The notes under the pieces are model-generated. The model did no database searches and was not told the origin of the DNA. It saw only the letters and a list, made by a program, of their open reading frames with translations. Made by a program: the position numbers and the translations under genes. From contig JAICTZ010000031.1 of assembly GCA_025936115.1 (NCBI GenBank), positions 20,977 through 84,976 of the forward strand: 64,000 nt of DNA. The letters are read 5' to 3'. This DNA comes from Polyangiaceae bacterium (GTDB lineage: Bacteria > Myxococcota_A > Polyangia > Polyangiales > Polyangiaceae). Every line of letters begins with the position of its first letter. Positions within the stretch are counted from its first letter, which is position 1. This document shows, piece after piece, positions 1 to 9,355 of the stretch.

Positions 1-309
1 GACCCCGTAGAGCGCGCGCTCGAGACCGGGCGAGCCGACCTCGAGCCGGTAGCACTGCTGAATACAGTCGGCGACGTCGAGCGCCGTCGAGATGTCGCGC
101 GACACGTCGGTGCAGAGCTCGAGCGTCACACCCGCACCCGGCTCCGTGCTGCCCGGTTGCTCGAGCGTCACCTCGAGCACGCGCTCACCACGATCGGAAC
201 GCCACACGAGCTCAACACAGTCCACGCCGTGCGCGGTGAGCACGGGCGCGATCGCGTTCACGACACGGTCGCGATCGAGTCCGGTGAGTTTCTCGTGGGC
301 TATCTTCAT
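1..309 (-). CDS. rimP: Ribosome maturation factor RimP, N-terminal part (cut by window edge)
   Basis: RimP helps mature the 30S subunit in the cytoplasm. The first 103 residues are visible, starting at an ATG at 309; the 3' end lies beyond position 1. Family features are a V(E)LVWR-type strand near residue 30, a segment with acidic and Asp-Val-Ser residues (CTDVSRDIS) near residue 70, and the signature LEVGSPGLERAL near residues 90-100, close to the usual LEVSSPGLDRPL. In bacteria rimP normally opens a rimP-nusA-infB operon, so nusA would be expected further left; this is inference. A terminator at 367-395 separates it from the gene upstream, so it should have its own promoter between about 310 and 365. 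Recognition is by motif reading of a partial protein. Confidence 0.85.
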   Translation of the reverse strand, partial: MKIAHEKLTGLDRDRVVNAIAPVLTAHGVDCVELVWRSDRGERVLEVTLEQPGSTEPGAGVTLELCTDVSRDISTALDVADCIQQCYRLEVGSPGLERALYGV

Positions 310-366
310 TCGTGTGCGTGGCGATCGTGTCGGAGGGAGCGCGGAGATTCGTGCGGGCCAAGGCCC

Positions 367-395
367 AAAAAAAAAGGACCCGATTGGACGGGTCC
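367..395 (-). terminator. Rho-independent terminator downstream of the phosphoglycerate dehydrogenase gene
   Basis: On the minus strand a 7-bp perfect stem (GGACCCG with CGGGTCC, 389-395 and 376-382) with a 6-nt loop is followed directly by a run of nine T (367-375 as A on the plus strand). It lies about 130 bp past the stop of the minus-strand gene at 526 and before rimP, so it insulates the two. It is the clearest intrinsic terminator in the window. Confidence 0.85.
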
Positions 396-525
396 ATGCG
401 GGATCCACCCTGTAGATGGCGGCGGGAGTCTACTCGCGGGCAGCAGGTTGTGCAAAGGCGAGATAACAGCGCGAATTTGCTGTTTTCTCGACCACGCCCC
501 CGTTCGGCCCACGAGCCAGCGACGT

Positions 526-1737
526 TCAGGCAACGTTCGGCAGCGTGACCAAATCGACGTGCAGGATCTCGTCGCTGAAGGCCATGATCTCTTGCAGGCA
601 ACCGTCGGACGGCCGCGACTCGAGACGGATCTTGGCGCACGCGGCGTGACCGCCCTCGAACACCGTGTTGTCGAGCTCGCTGATGTGGATGCCGTGACGT
701 TTGAGCACGGCGAGCACGTTGGCGAGCGCGCCCACTTGGTCGACGTGGCGCACGACGAGCTGATAACGCGACCAGGTGTTCTGCGCGATGTTGACGACGT
801 TCGGCACCTCGCCCTTCGTGACGAAGCTCCGCAGGATGCGCACCGTCTCGCTCGCGATCGCCGTCTGCGCGCGATCGGTCGAAGCGCCGATGTGCGGCGT
901 CGCGTACACGAGCCCGGAGCGCAGGATCGGGTGCTCGTAGCGCGCGGTGCGTTCGGAGGGCTCACCGGGCAGCACGTCGAGCCCGACGCGCAGGGATTTT
1001 TTGGGGATGAGCTCGAGCAGGGCGTCGTAGTCGACGAGCTCGGGGCGCGCCGTGTTCACGAAGCTTGCGCCGTCGGGAAGTGCGCTCAAAATCGCGCGAT
1101 CGACGAAGCCGCGCGTGCGCTCGCTGAGCTCGAGGTGGACGCTCAAGACGTCGGACTCGCGCGCGAGCTCGATCGCGGAGTCGACGCGCCGCACACCGAG
1201 CTCGGCGGCGCGCGCCAGCGTGAGCGAGCGGCCGTAAGTGATCGGCCGCATGCCGTACGCCCGTGCGAGCTCCGCCATGACGCGCCCTGCATAGCCGAAA
1301 CCGAGGATGCCGAGGGTACGACCCTCGAGCCCAATGGCGCGCGCGTACTCGTCCTTTTCCCAGCGGCCGGCGCGCAGACCGTTGATGGCGTCGGGAACGC
1401 GGCGGTCGAGACAGCCGATCAGGGTGAAGGCGAGCTCGGCGACCGCCCGCGCGTTCTTGCCGGGCGTCGTCGCGATGTAGATGCCGCGCTCGCTCGCGAA
1501 GGCCACGTCGATGTTTTGCGTGCCGGCCCCCGCTCGAATCACGAGATTCAGCGATTTGCCTGCGGCGAGCGCGGCCGCGCTCACCGGCGTGCCGCGCACG
1601 ACGAGCACGTTGATGCCTCCGAGCCGGGCGGGGAGCTCCGGACCCGAAAGTTTCGGCTCGTAATCGACTTCCACACCGAGGGCTCGCATCTCGTCCAGGG
1701 CGTCCTCGGACAGGCGATCGGCGACCAGCACACGCAT
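526..1737 (-). CDS. serA: D-3-phosphoglycerate dehydrogenase-like 2-hydroxyacid dehydrogenase with C-terminal ACT domain
   Basis: Likely oxidises 3-phosphoglycerate to 3-phosphohydroxypyruvate with NAD, the first step of serine synthesis. The 403-residue protein has a Rossmann motif (GILGFGYAGR, near 145) and the expected catalytic triad: Arg in NTARPELVD, Glu in LDVLPGEPS and His in TPHIGAST. The last 80 residues (YQLVVRHVDQVGALANVL onward) look like an ACT domain, normally a serine-binding regulatory site. The ATG at 1737 (MRVLVADRL) is preferred over an upstream in-frame ATG at 1758 because the fold begins there. It stands alone and is closed by the terminator at 367-395. Glyoxylate or other hydroxyacid specificity cannot be excluded from sequence alone. 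Confidence 0.85.
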   Translation of the reverse strand: MRVLVADRLSEDALDEMRALGVEVDYEPKLSGPELPARLGGINVLVVRGTPVSAAALAAGKSLNLVIRAGAGTQNIDVAFASERGIYIATTPGKNARAVAELAFTLIGCLDRRVPDAINGLRAGRWEKDEYARAIGLEGRTLGILGFGYAGRVMAELARAYGMRPITYGRSLTLARAAELGVRRVDSAIELARESDVLSVHLELSERTRGFVDRAILSALPDGASFVNTARPELVDYDALLELIPKKSLRVGLDVLPGEPSERTARYEHPILRSGLVYATPHIGASTDRAQTAIASETVRILRSFVTKGEVPNVVNIAQNTWSRYQLVVRHVDQVGALANVLAVLKRHGIHISELDNTVFEGGHAACAKIRLESRPSDGCLQEIMAFSDEILHVDLVTLPNVA

Positions 1738-1819
1738 AGGGGGGGCCGGTTTTAGCATTCGAAGCGGGGTCGCACCTAGCTTCGACTTCCGCAGCCGCCC
1801 CGGGCGACGAACGTGGCGG

Positions 1820-2332
1820 CTAGCGCGGCTTTTGCGGGCGGTACGACGCCGGGCGGTAGCGCGCGCCGCGGATCACGAGCGCGGGCGAACCGTCCGGGTC
1901 TGCCTCGAGCCAGGGGCCGAGCGCAATTTGCGCCGCTTGGCGGAAGCGCGCGTCGAAGGCGGCGTGCTTCACCTTGACGTAGAGCCGCTCGCCGCGATCG
2001 AGCGCGAGTGTGGCCGCGTCGAGCGGCTCCTCGCTGCCGTCGGAGAGCACGAGCCGCGGTCCGTCTTCCGTCGCGACGACACGCTCCACGAAGAACGGCA
2101 CGTCTTCGACCTCGAAGTACGACCAATCGTAACCGTTCGTGAGGATGTAGCGGCCGTCGTCGGGGTGGCGGCTGATCCAGGTCGCGAAGGCGCGCGCCAT
2201 CCCGGCGTGCTCGAACGGCTCCTCAGCGTGGAAAAAGCGGCCTTCGGCGTCGAGGCGGATCCCGCTTTCGCGCGAACGGCCGGGCGGCGGCGGCAGCCGA
2301 TAAAAGTCGGGATGATCGGCGGGTCGGGACAC
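1820..2332 (-). CDS. DUF1285 family protein
   Basis: A 170-residue cytoplasmic protein of unknown function. Its core resembles the DUF1285 family: an 'I-(R)LDAEGRFFHAEEPFEH' opening, a central RYILTNGYDWSYFEVEDVPFF segment and a late VKVKHAAFDARF segment. I chose the GTG at 2332 because the conserved part starts soon after; an in-frame ATG at 2386 would overlap the preceding protease gene by 32 bp and add low-complexity residues. It is the last gene of a minus-strand operon after the UDP-sugar decarboxylase and the RimB-like protease. No catalytic residues are apparent. Confidence 0.75.
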   Translation of the reverse strand: MSRPADHPDFYRLPPPPGRSRESGIRLDAEGRFFHAEEPFEHAGMARAFATWISRHPDDGRYILTNGYDWSYFEVEDVPFFVERVVATEDGPRLVLSDGSEEPLDAATLALDRGERLYVKVKHAAFDARFRQAAQIALGPWLEADPDGSPALVIRGARYRPASYRPQKPR

Positions 2333-2354
2333 GGCACCCGATCTTCCGACGAGC

Positions 2355-2806
2355 CTAGCGGCCGAGCAAGTACCGCCGTGACACATCGACCACGAAGCGC
2401 CCGGCGAGCGCGCTCCGTCCGAGCAGCATGCGGTAGTGCATCGCGGCGCGGTTCACGAGCCCGACTTCGATGCGCGCCTCGATCTCGCCGAAGCGCGCGC
2501 GCGCCGTCACGAAGGGGCGCGACTCGAGCTTGCCGCTCGTCGAACGCACCCGCGCGCGCCGCGTGACGACGGCCTCGATCGGCGACTGCCCTTCCCCACC
2601 AAGCTCGAAGCGGACGCGCCCGTTACCGAGCTCGCTCAGGTGTTCGACGTGCAAAGCGCTCGTGCGCGCGCCCGTGTCGACGCGCGCCGGCAAGCGCTCG
2701 AGCCCGAAATCGAGCAGCGTGACGAGCTCGACGGCGCCAATCGTGCGCGGCGCCTCGGGCTCGTCGTGCGTGCGGGCCGCGTGGAGAGCCGCCGGCCGGG
2801 CCCGGC

Positions 2807-2810
<4 letters not shown>
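2355..2810 (-). CDS. RimB-like ATP-dependent zinc protease domain protein (retropepsin-like)
   Basis: A 151-residue protein of the family annotated as ATP-dependent zinc protease (RimB/RloA2-like, retropepsin fold). The hallmark ARVDTGARTSALHVEHL is present near residues 42-58, with the putative catalytic Asp in DTGA, and the C-terminal LLGRSALAGRFVVDVSRRYLLGR matches the family ending. Such proteins are often found with RimK/ATP-grasp ligases, but none is seen here. The ATG overlaps the stop of the upstream gene by the ATGA pattern, so translation is probably coupled. Substrate unknown. Confidence 0.8.
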
Positions 2811-3775
<965 letters not shown>

Positions 3776-4120
3776 GGCTCGTGAGTAGTCGCCCTCACGG
3801 CGGGACGCAAACCGAACGCCGCCGATGAGCGCGGTGAAATTCCGCGACATCCGCGCGACTCACAAGGATGCAAGCGCTCATCCGCTCACGCTCGAACGCC
3901 GGCAGAGCTCGTAGCGGCCTGCGCACCTTCACGCACATCGCACCCGCGCGCTCGCACTCCTCGCGTTGCTGCTCCGTCCTGCGACTTCGAGCAACTCGGC
4001 TCGCACGCGCAAAGACGCGGATATTCCCGCGTTCGGGACGAGATTCACGGCTGAGGGCGCGACGCCCCGCGGCTTGCGGCTTCCCCGTTGCCGAGTCGCG
4101 GATTATGACTCCCGCCGGAC
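3776..4120. other. Divergent intergenic region, no gene seen
   Basis: About 345 bp between two divergently transcribed units. It must hold both promoters, but I see no convincing -35/-10 or sigma-54 motif, no tRNA and no repeat copy. Reading frames across it have the composition of random high-GC sequence. Confidence 0.5.
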
Positions 4121-4897
4121 ATGCCCGACGAGTTTCCAACCTTCGAGGTGGTCGCCCTGATCGGCGTGGTGGCCGCCTTCGTCGGGATGCTGCAGCTCCG
4201 GCGCGGAATGAGCGAAATCCCCAAGCTGTCCGCGGCGCTCGAGCAGGCGCTACGCGCCGGTGACTTGGCCGCCGCGCGGGCGCTCTGCAGCCACGCTGAG
4301 GGTGCCGCGTTCGCGCGCATCGGTTCCGCGCTCGTGGAAGCGCTCGGGCGCGATCCGCGGCCGAATGCGTCCGCGCTACGGCACGCCATGAGCTCGGCTC
4401 GCCGGCGCGCTGCAGCTACGGCTCAGCGCGGACGCGCCCGTGATCTGGTGGTCGCCGCCGTGCTGATCGGCGCGGTGGCCTACGCCGTGCGCGCTTCGCT
4501 CGGTGTAGGTAGCGCTTTCTACTCGCTCATCGCCGCCGCGCTCGTCGTGACGGCGCTCGGCCCCATGCTCCGCCGCTCGATGCTGAACGCCATCATCGCC
4601 GCAAGTGAAGGCTTGCTCGCCGCCGCGACCGACTACCTCTCGCTCAAAGCCGAGCCGAATCGCGTTTGCCTCAAATGCGGCTCCCCCGACGCCGTCCGCG
4701 TCGGTCTGCCGCTGCTCGAGGGGCTCGCGCCGCTCGGCTTGAGCGAGCTCGACATTTGTCGCCAGTGCGGCACCGTGCGCGGCGACGTCGCCCGCCCGGA
4801 GGCCATCACCGAAGATCCGGCGCGCGGCATTCGCTTCAGCGCCGTCGAACCTGCGCTCGAGAGCAGCGCCGAGCCCGAACGGGAGCACCAAGGATGA
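4121..4897 (+). CDS. Membrane protein with C-terminal zinc-ribbon (unknown function)
   Basis: A 258-residue protein I do not recognise. It has one hydrophobic helix at about residues 8-25, a soluble Ala-rich helical stretch, two more membrane helices at about 108-160, and then two CxxC pairs (C183/C186 and C213/C216) that should form a zinc ribbon. The N-terminal arrangement (VGMLQLRRGMSEIPKLSAALEQALRAGD) recalls ExbB/MotA-like proton-channel proteins, but the conserved channel residues are not evident. Its stop overlaps the start of the ferritin-like gene (ATGA), so the two are probably co-translated. The zinc ribbon may mediate protein or RNA contact; that is inference. Confidence 0.65.
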   Translation: MPDEFPTFEVVALIGVVAAFVGMLQLRRGMSEIPKLSAALEQALRAGDLAAARALCSHAEGAAFARIGSALVEALGRDPRPNASALRHAMSSARRRAAATAQRGRARDLVVAAVLIGAVAYAVRASLGVGSAFYSLIAAALVVTALGPMLRRSMLNAIIAASEGLLAAATDYLSLKAEPNRVCLKCGSPDAVRVGLPLLEGLAPLGLSELDICRQCGTVRGDVARPEAITEDPARGIRFSAVEPALESSAEPEREHQG

Positions 4898-5769
4898 GCG
4901 CGGAGCTTCGTTCGCCGACCGCGCGCGATACCGCCTGGTGGCTCGGCGTGCTGCGCCGCCGCGCGCTCAAGATCGCCGGTGAGCCACCCGCGCCCGCCGA
5001 ACCGCCGTACTTTGCGAGCGAGCAAGAGCGGGAGGCCGCCGTCAACTTCTTCAACGCCGCCTTCCGCGCCGAAGAATCGGGCCTCCGGGAAGCGCACGAC
5101 CTCGCAGACGAAGTGGGCGCGTGGGATCCGGCGCTCGCCGAGGTGCTGCGTCTTTACGGCAACGAAGAAGGCTGGCACCGCGAGCTACTCGAGGAGTTTC
5201 TCGCGCGCATCGGCGGCGGCGTGAAGCCGATGGGACGCGTGACGCGGCTGCTTTACCGCGCGTACGCCCGCGCCGAGCGCATGGAAACCATCGTGCTCAC
5301 GAACCTCATGTTCGAGACGATCGGCGCGACCACCTACCGCATGGCGCTCCGCAACGTGCGCGAGCCGAGCGTGCGCCGCATGCTCACGATCCTCACGCGC
5401 GACGAATCCTTTCACGTCCCGCTCAACGTGCATTTCTTGAAGCTCGTGCTCGAGCGGCGGCCGCAGGCGCTCGGCCGAGCCCGCCGGCTCTACCGGCTCG
5501 TCTTCGCCGGGCTCGTGCTGCTCCCGCTCGCGAGCCGCCCGAAGGCGCAGGCGTTCGATCGCATCGACAAACTGCCGCTCGCGCGTGCGTACGCGCGCGA
5601 GCTCGCGGCGCTCTTCGACGATCACCCGGAGCTCGGCTTCGAGCCCCCCGCTTTCGTGCTCGCACTGCTTGGCGTCAAACGCGGCGCGAGCGCCTTCGCG
5701 GGGGCGACGAGCCTCGCCGCGGCCGAACGCGCCGCCGACCGGGAAAACGTGGTCGTCGAAGAGCTCTGA
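4894..5769 (+). CDS. Ferritin-like diiron-carboxylate protein
   Basis: A 291-residue helical protein with the classic diiron pattern E-(ExxH)-E-(ExxH): E60/E61, E92-x2-H95 (NEEGWH), E141 (FETIGATTY) and E171-x2-H174 (DESFH). These ligands suggest an oxygenase, N-oxygenase or desaturase/R2-like fold rather than iron storage. A hydrophobic stretch near residues 200-215 (LVFAGLVLLPLA) may associate with the membrane. The ATG at 4894 overlaps the previous stop. Its partner is the zinc-ribbon membrane protein. The substrate cannot be told from sequence. Confidence 0.7.
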   Translation: MSAELRSPTARDTAWWLGVLRRRALKIAGEPPAPAEPPYFASEQEREAAVNFFNAAFRAEESGLREAHDLADEVGAWDPALAEVLRLYGNEEGWHRELLEEFLARIGGGVKPMGRVTRLLYRAYARAERMETIVLTNLMFETIGATTYRMALRNVREPSVRRMLTILTRDESFHVPLNVHFLKLVLERRPQALGRARRLYRLVFAGLVLLPLASRPKAQAFDRIDKLPLARAYARELAALFDDHPELGFEPPAFVLALLGVKRGASAFAGATSLAAAERAADRENVVVEEL

Positions 5770-5954
5770 CGCGCCGCGCCTGCGAAACGCGGAAAAAAGT
5801 CACGCTGAGCGGCCACGCTCGGCACCGTGAAGCGTCTCAGCGCGCCTGCGCGCCGTCGCGCCGGCATTGGCGCACCGTGCCGGCGAGAGCCGTGCGCAAG
5901 GGGCGCCCAGCGTCCCTCGTCCGTGCGGCATCGTTCTTGCGAAAACAGTCGTTC

Positions 5955-6377
5955 ATGACCGCCCTCAGCACGCGCCCACTCCGTTCGTTCGGCATTTTGA
6001 CCATCGCCGGCGCGCTCGCCTTCGGCTGTTCCTCGAGCGACGACGACGAGTCCCCGCCCTGCCGTGATTGCGTCTACCCGACCACCACGGCACCCGGCGT
6101 TCCGCCTGGGGGTCCGGTTGCGAGCGGAATGCCGTCTGCAGGCGGCACGACGCAGACGGGAACGGGAGGCACGAGCCCGTCCCCGACGACGGGCGGCACC
6201 GGCGCGACCGGAGGCAGCCTGGACGGCTCGGTCGGCGGCACGGGCGGTAGCGCGAGCAGCCCTATGCCCGCCGGGGGCTCGCTCGGCTTCGGCGGCACCG
6301 TGAGCACGGGCGGCACGGGCGGCACCGATCCGTTCGGCAGTAACCCGTTCGGCACCGGCGCGACGGGCGGCATCTGA
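5955..6377 (+). CDS. Gly/Thr-rich lipoprotein
   Basis: A 140-residue predicted lipoprotein. The signal peptide ends at a lipobox with acceptor C25 (LAFGC), followed by an acidic patch (SSSDDDE). Everything after about residue 45 is a low-complexity stalk of GGTGG, GGS and Pro repeats with no folded domain. Such stalk-only proteins are common in Polyangia and may be surface spacers; their role is unknown. It stands 185 bp after the diiron gene, and that gap shows no gene. Confidence 0.65.
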   Translation: MTALSTRPLRSFGILTIAGALAFGCSSSDDDESPPCRDCVYPTTTAPGVPPGGPVASGMPSAGGTTQTGTGGTSPSPTTGGTGATGGSLDGSVGGTGGSASSPMPAGGSLGFGGTVSTGGTGGTDPFGSNPFGTGATGGI

Positions 6378-6433
6378 GCCCAAACAGCCGTTCGAGGGGC
6401 CCGCGGCGATGGTCAGGCGGCGTGCCGCGATCG

Positions 6434-7474
6434 TCAGAACGCGCCGCGAACGCCGACGTGCCAATCGTGCGCGCCCACGGCGACATCAGGCACGAGCAGC
6501 CAAGCCGGCTGGTTCTTCGGTAACTTCGGCAACGGGCGCTCGCGCACGTGGCGCACCTCGGGCACGAAGGAAATCTGCCCTTCGATGATACCGAGCGCCG
6601 CCACGCCGAGCAGCGTGTACGTGCTCAGGTTCATCGCGAGGTACCAGTTTTGCAGCCTGCTGTTCACGTTGGTCGCAGGCGTTTGCTGGTGCGCTTCGTA
6701 CGTGTCGGCTTGGTTTTTGATGTTGCTGAAGACCGCGAGCGACGTGAGGGAGACGATGCTCAACGCCGCTTCGGCGCCGAGGAACGTCCAGCCGAGCGCA
6801 GGGTTGCCGTTCTGGAATTGGCCCACGCCGAACGGCACGAGCGCCAAGTAGCGGCTGCGTTTTTCGACCACGACCTCTTGGCGCGCGACGCGCTCGAGCA
6901 TGCTCACGTAGGCGCGCTGCGCGCTTTCTTGCTCCTGTCGCTCCTTGGCCTCACGCTCGGCTCGTTCGATAGCATCCTTGTCTACCGTGCGGAGCTGCTT
7001 GTAGTACTCCTCGCGCAGCTTCAAGAAGCGATCGACGACGCGCGGGGGGAACACGAGGCTGTCCGGGGGGCGCATCTGCGGGTTCTTGCGAATTGCGTCC
7101 CGTAGGGGCACGTCTGCTTGCTCACTCTTGCCGAGACCGATGAGACAGGTGGCGTGATAGAGCCGCGCCGACTCGAGGATCTGGGGGTCGGTGAGCGGGT
7201 GCGGATTCTTCGCGTCGAGCAGGCGTGAGAGGCGGGCGGCGCACTCCTCGTACTTGGCCGCCTCGACCAAACCGACGACGCGCGCGAGCTCGGCCTCGTC
7301 GCTCAAGCGCTCTTCCGGCGGCGCAGCGTGCTCGCCCGCATGCGGAGCGCTCGGACGCCCGGGCGCATGCGCCGGCTCCGCCCGCCCCGGACCTTCGTCC
7401 GCCAATGCGTGACCGAGGAACCAGAACGTCCCGGCGAAGGTCGCCACCGAGACCGACCGAAGACGTGAATGCAT
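6434..7474 (-). CDS. Secreted/membrane protein with TPR-like N-terminal half
   Basis: A 346-residue protein with a signal peptide (cleavage near ALA-DEG, residue 26), an Ala/Pro-rich linker, a helical region at about 58-130 that resembles TPR units (LYHATCLIGLGKSEQADVPLRDAI), a charged coiled segment at about 160-200, and a hydrophobic C-terminal part with PFGVGQFQNGNPALGW, a motif like that of DUF5683-type membrane proteins. It starts 20 bp after the stop of the upstream kinase gene on the same strand, so it may be its co-expressed partner or target. Function unknown. Confidence 0.6.
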   Translation of the reverse strand: MHSRLRSVSVATFAGTFWFLGHALADEGPGRAEPAHAPGRPSAPHAGEHAAPPEERLSDEAELARVVGLVEAAKYEECAARLSRLLDAKNPHPLTDPQILESARLYHATCLIGLGKSEQADVPLRDAIRKNPQMRPPDSLVFPPRVVDRFLKLREEYYKQLRTVDKDAIERAEREAKERQEQESAQRAYVSMLERVARQEVVVEKRSRYLALVPFGVGQFQNGNPALGWTFLGAEAALSIVSLTSLAVFSNIKNQADTYEAHQQTPATNVNSRLQNWYLAMNLSTYTLLGVAALGIIEGQISFVPEVRHVRERPLPKLPKNQPAWLLVPDVAVGAHDWHVGVRGAF

Positions 7475-7494
7475 GCTGAGCCCCCGGCGGGGAT

Positions 7495-9345
7495 TCAGGA
7501 GCCGGGGGGGACGCTCGAGACTCGACCGGGGCTCAGGGTCACGTCAAATGGTTTCACGGGCAAACCGCTTCCGGGCGGCGGGATGAGCGTGCAGCTGCCC
7601 CGACGCGCCGCGCTCGTCATCTCGAAGGTCTGGTGGCTCGGAACGGGAAAATCCCCGAGCTCTGCGCAACTAGCCCGCGAGCCGGGCGGACCGCGGAATT
7701 CGACGACGGCGTCGCGAAAGGCGATCCGCCCGCGCACCTTCTGTAGGTCGTCCGGCCCATTCGGCGGCCGGATCTCGACGGTCTGGCGGTCGCCGGCCTC
7801 ACAGCACTCCGCGTTCGGGGGGATGAAGTCGAACACGTGGGTGCCGACGGCAATCTCCTGCGTGCCGAACCAATCGGCCAGGTCGGCTCCGTCGACCCTG
7901 ACAATCGTGTTGGCCGGCCCGTCGACGGCGATGCGCACGCGCGCCATGGACGGGCTCGCCGAGGCCGACGGTACCGCGCGCAACGCCGAGCTTCCGCCCA
8001 CGGCCCGGAGCGGCGGCTTGCGGGGCACGACACGCGGCTTTTCTTCAGCCGTCTCGGGCTCGCCGCTCGCGGCCGCCTCAGCAGCGGCGCTCGGTTGCGA
8101 AGCCGGTCCCTTCGCTGACGGCACGAGCGGCTTCTCGACGACGGCGGGCCGCTTCTCCATCCGCGAAAATCCGAAGGCGACTGCGGCGACGACGGCGCTT
8201 CCGCCGATGGCGAGCGCGGCGCTCCGCACGTTGCGGCGCAGTCGCTCGGCGCGGCTGAGACTCGACACCTGCGCGAGAATGCTCGCGTCGTCCGGCCTGA
8301 GCGCGAGCGCTCGATTCAAGTAGGCCGCCGACTCCGGGATGTCTTTCCTGGCTCGAGCTTCCGTCGCGAGCTTCACGAGCCGCTCGACGACGCGCGGTTC
8401 GTAGGCGGCCTGGTACGCCTTCGGATCGGCGAGGAACGCGCGGAGCTCACCCCGCAGGTCGACGAAGCCGAGCCGCGTGAGCTCTTCGCGCAGCGCCCTG
8501 CCCACTTCCTCGGCCGAGGCGTAGCGCTGCGCCGGTTCGTGAGCGAGCGCCTTGCCGACGATCGCGCCGAAGCGTTGGCCGACGGAGGGACGCGCCTTGT
8601 CCGCGGGCGTGAAGGCGCCGTCGAGCACGCGCCGCAGGACTTGCGCGGGGTTTTTGCCGTCGAACGGCAGGCGGCCCACCATCGCCTCGTAGAGCAGCAC
8701 GCCGAGTCCGAACACGTCCGAGCGAGCGTTCACGTCGCCGCCCTCGATCTGTTCGGGCGCCATGTGCGCGGGCGAGCCGAGCACCTGGCCCGTCGAGGTG
8801 ACGCCCTGCGCGTCGAGCAGCTTCGCGATGCCGAAGTCGGTAATTTTGATCAGCGGGTCGTCGGGGTTGCTCGCGCGCACGTCGGGCGCGCCGGCCGGCT
8901 GCAGCGCGACGAGCACGTTCTCGGGCTTCACGTCGCGGTGGATGACGCCGAACTGGTGCGCGTGATCGAGCGCGGCCGCGATCTCGACGCCCGCGATGGC
9001 GGCGATCTCGGCCGGCAGTCGCTCGTTTTGCGCGATGAGCGCTCGCAGCGTCGTGCCTCGCACGAGCTCGACGACGAGGTAGCGCTCCGGCTCCGCCTCG
9101 TCCGAGACGTCGTAGACCTCGACGATGTTCGGGTGCTTGAGCTTGGCGACGGCGCGCGCCTCGCTCGCGAAACGCGCCGCGACCTCGACGTTCTCCCGCA
9201 GGTGGCGGTGGATGATCTTGAGAGCTACGTCGCGGCCGAGCCGCTTGTCGCGCGCGAGGTAGACCGTCGCCATGCCGCCATGGCCGATCTCCTCGCGGAT
9301 CTCGAATTTCGCGAGGTCGGGCTTCGATTCCGCCGTCGCGATCAC
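7495..9345 (-). CDS. Hanks-type serine/threonine protein kinase with membrane anchor
   Basis: A 616-residue kinase. The cytoplasmic kinase domain (about 14-285) has the Gly loop GHGGMATV, K43, H136-R137-D138 in the catalytic loop, D170-F-G and the APE motif (MAPEQ), so it should be active. A TPR-like helical pair at about 325-365 precedes one transmembrane helix at about 375-393. The outer part has a Pro/Ala linker and a PEGA-like or beta-rich domain from about 470. It lies between pyruvate kinase and a secreted TPR-like protein on the same strand. Targets unknown. Confidence 0.9.
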   Translation of the reverse strand: MIATAESKPDLAKFEIREEIGHGGMATVYLARDKRLGRDVALKIIHRHLRENVEVAARFASEARAVAKLKHPNIVEVYDVSDEAEPERYLVVELVRGTTLRALIAQNERLPAEIAAIAGVEIAAALDHAHQFGVIHRDVKPENVLVALQPAGAPDVRASNPDDPLIKITDFGIAKLLDAQGVTSTGQVLGSPAHMAPEQIEGGDVNARSDVFGLGVLLYEAMVGRLPFDGKNPAQVLRRVLDGAFTPADKARPSVGQRFGAIVGKALAHEPAQRYASAEEVGRALREELTRLGFVDLRGELRAFLADPKAYQAAYEPRVVERLVKLATEARARKDIPESAAYLNRALALRPDDASILAQVSSLSRAERLRRNVRSAALAIGGSAVVAAVAFGFSRMEKRPAVVEKPLVPSAKGPASQPSAAAEAAASGEPETAEEKPRVVPRKPPLRAVGGSSALRAVPSASASPSMARVRIAVDGPANTIVRVDGADLADWFGTQEIAVGTHVFDFIPPNAECCEAGDRQTVEIRPPNGPDDLQKVRGRIAFRDAVVEFRGPPGSRASCAELGDFPVPSHQTFEMTSAARRGSCTLIPPPGSGLPVKPFDVTLSPGRVSSVPPGS

Positions 9346-9355
9346 CCAGACTCCG

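Noticed and set aside
157..1755. A 532-residue plus-strand reading frame over the phosphoglycerate dehydrogenase gene
   Set aside because: It is the antisense shadow of a clearly recognised gene and has no similarity of its own; long antisense frames are common at this GC content.
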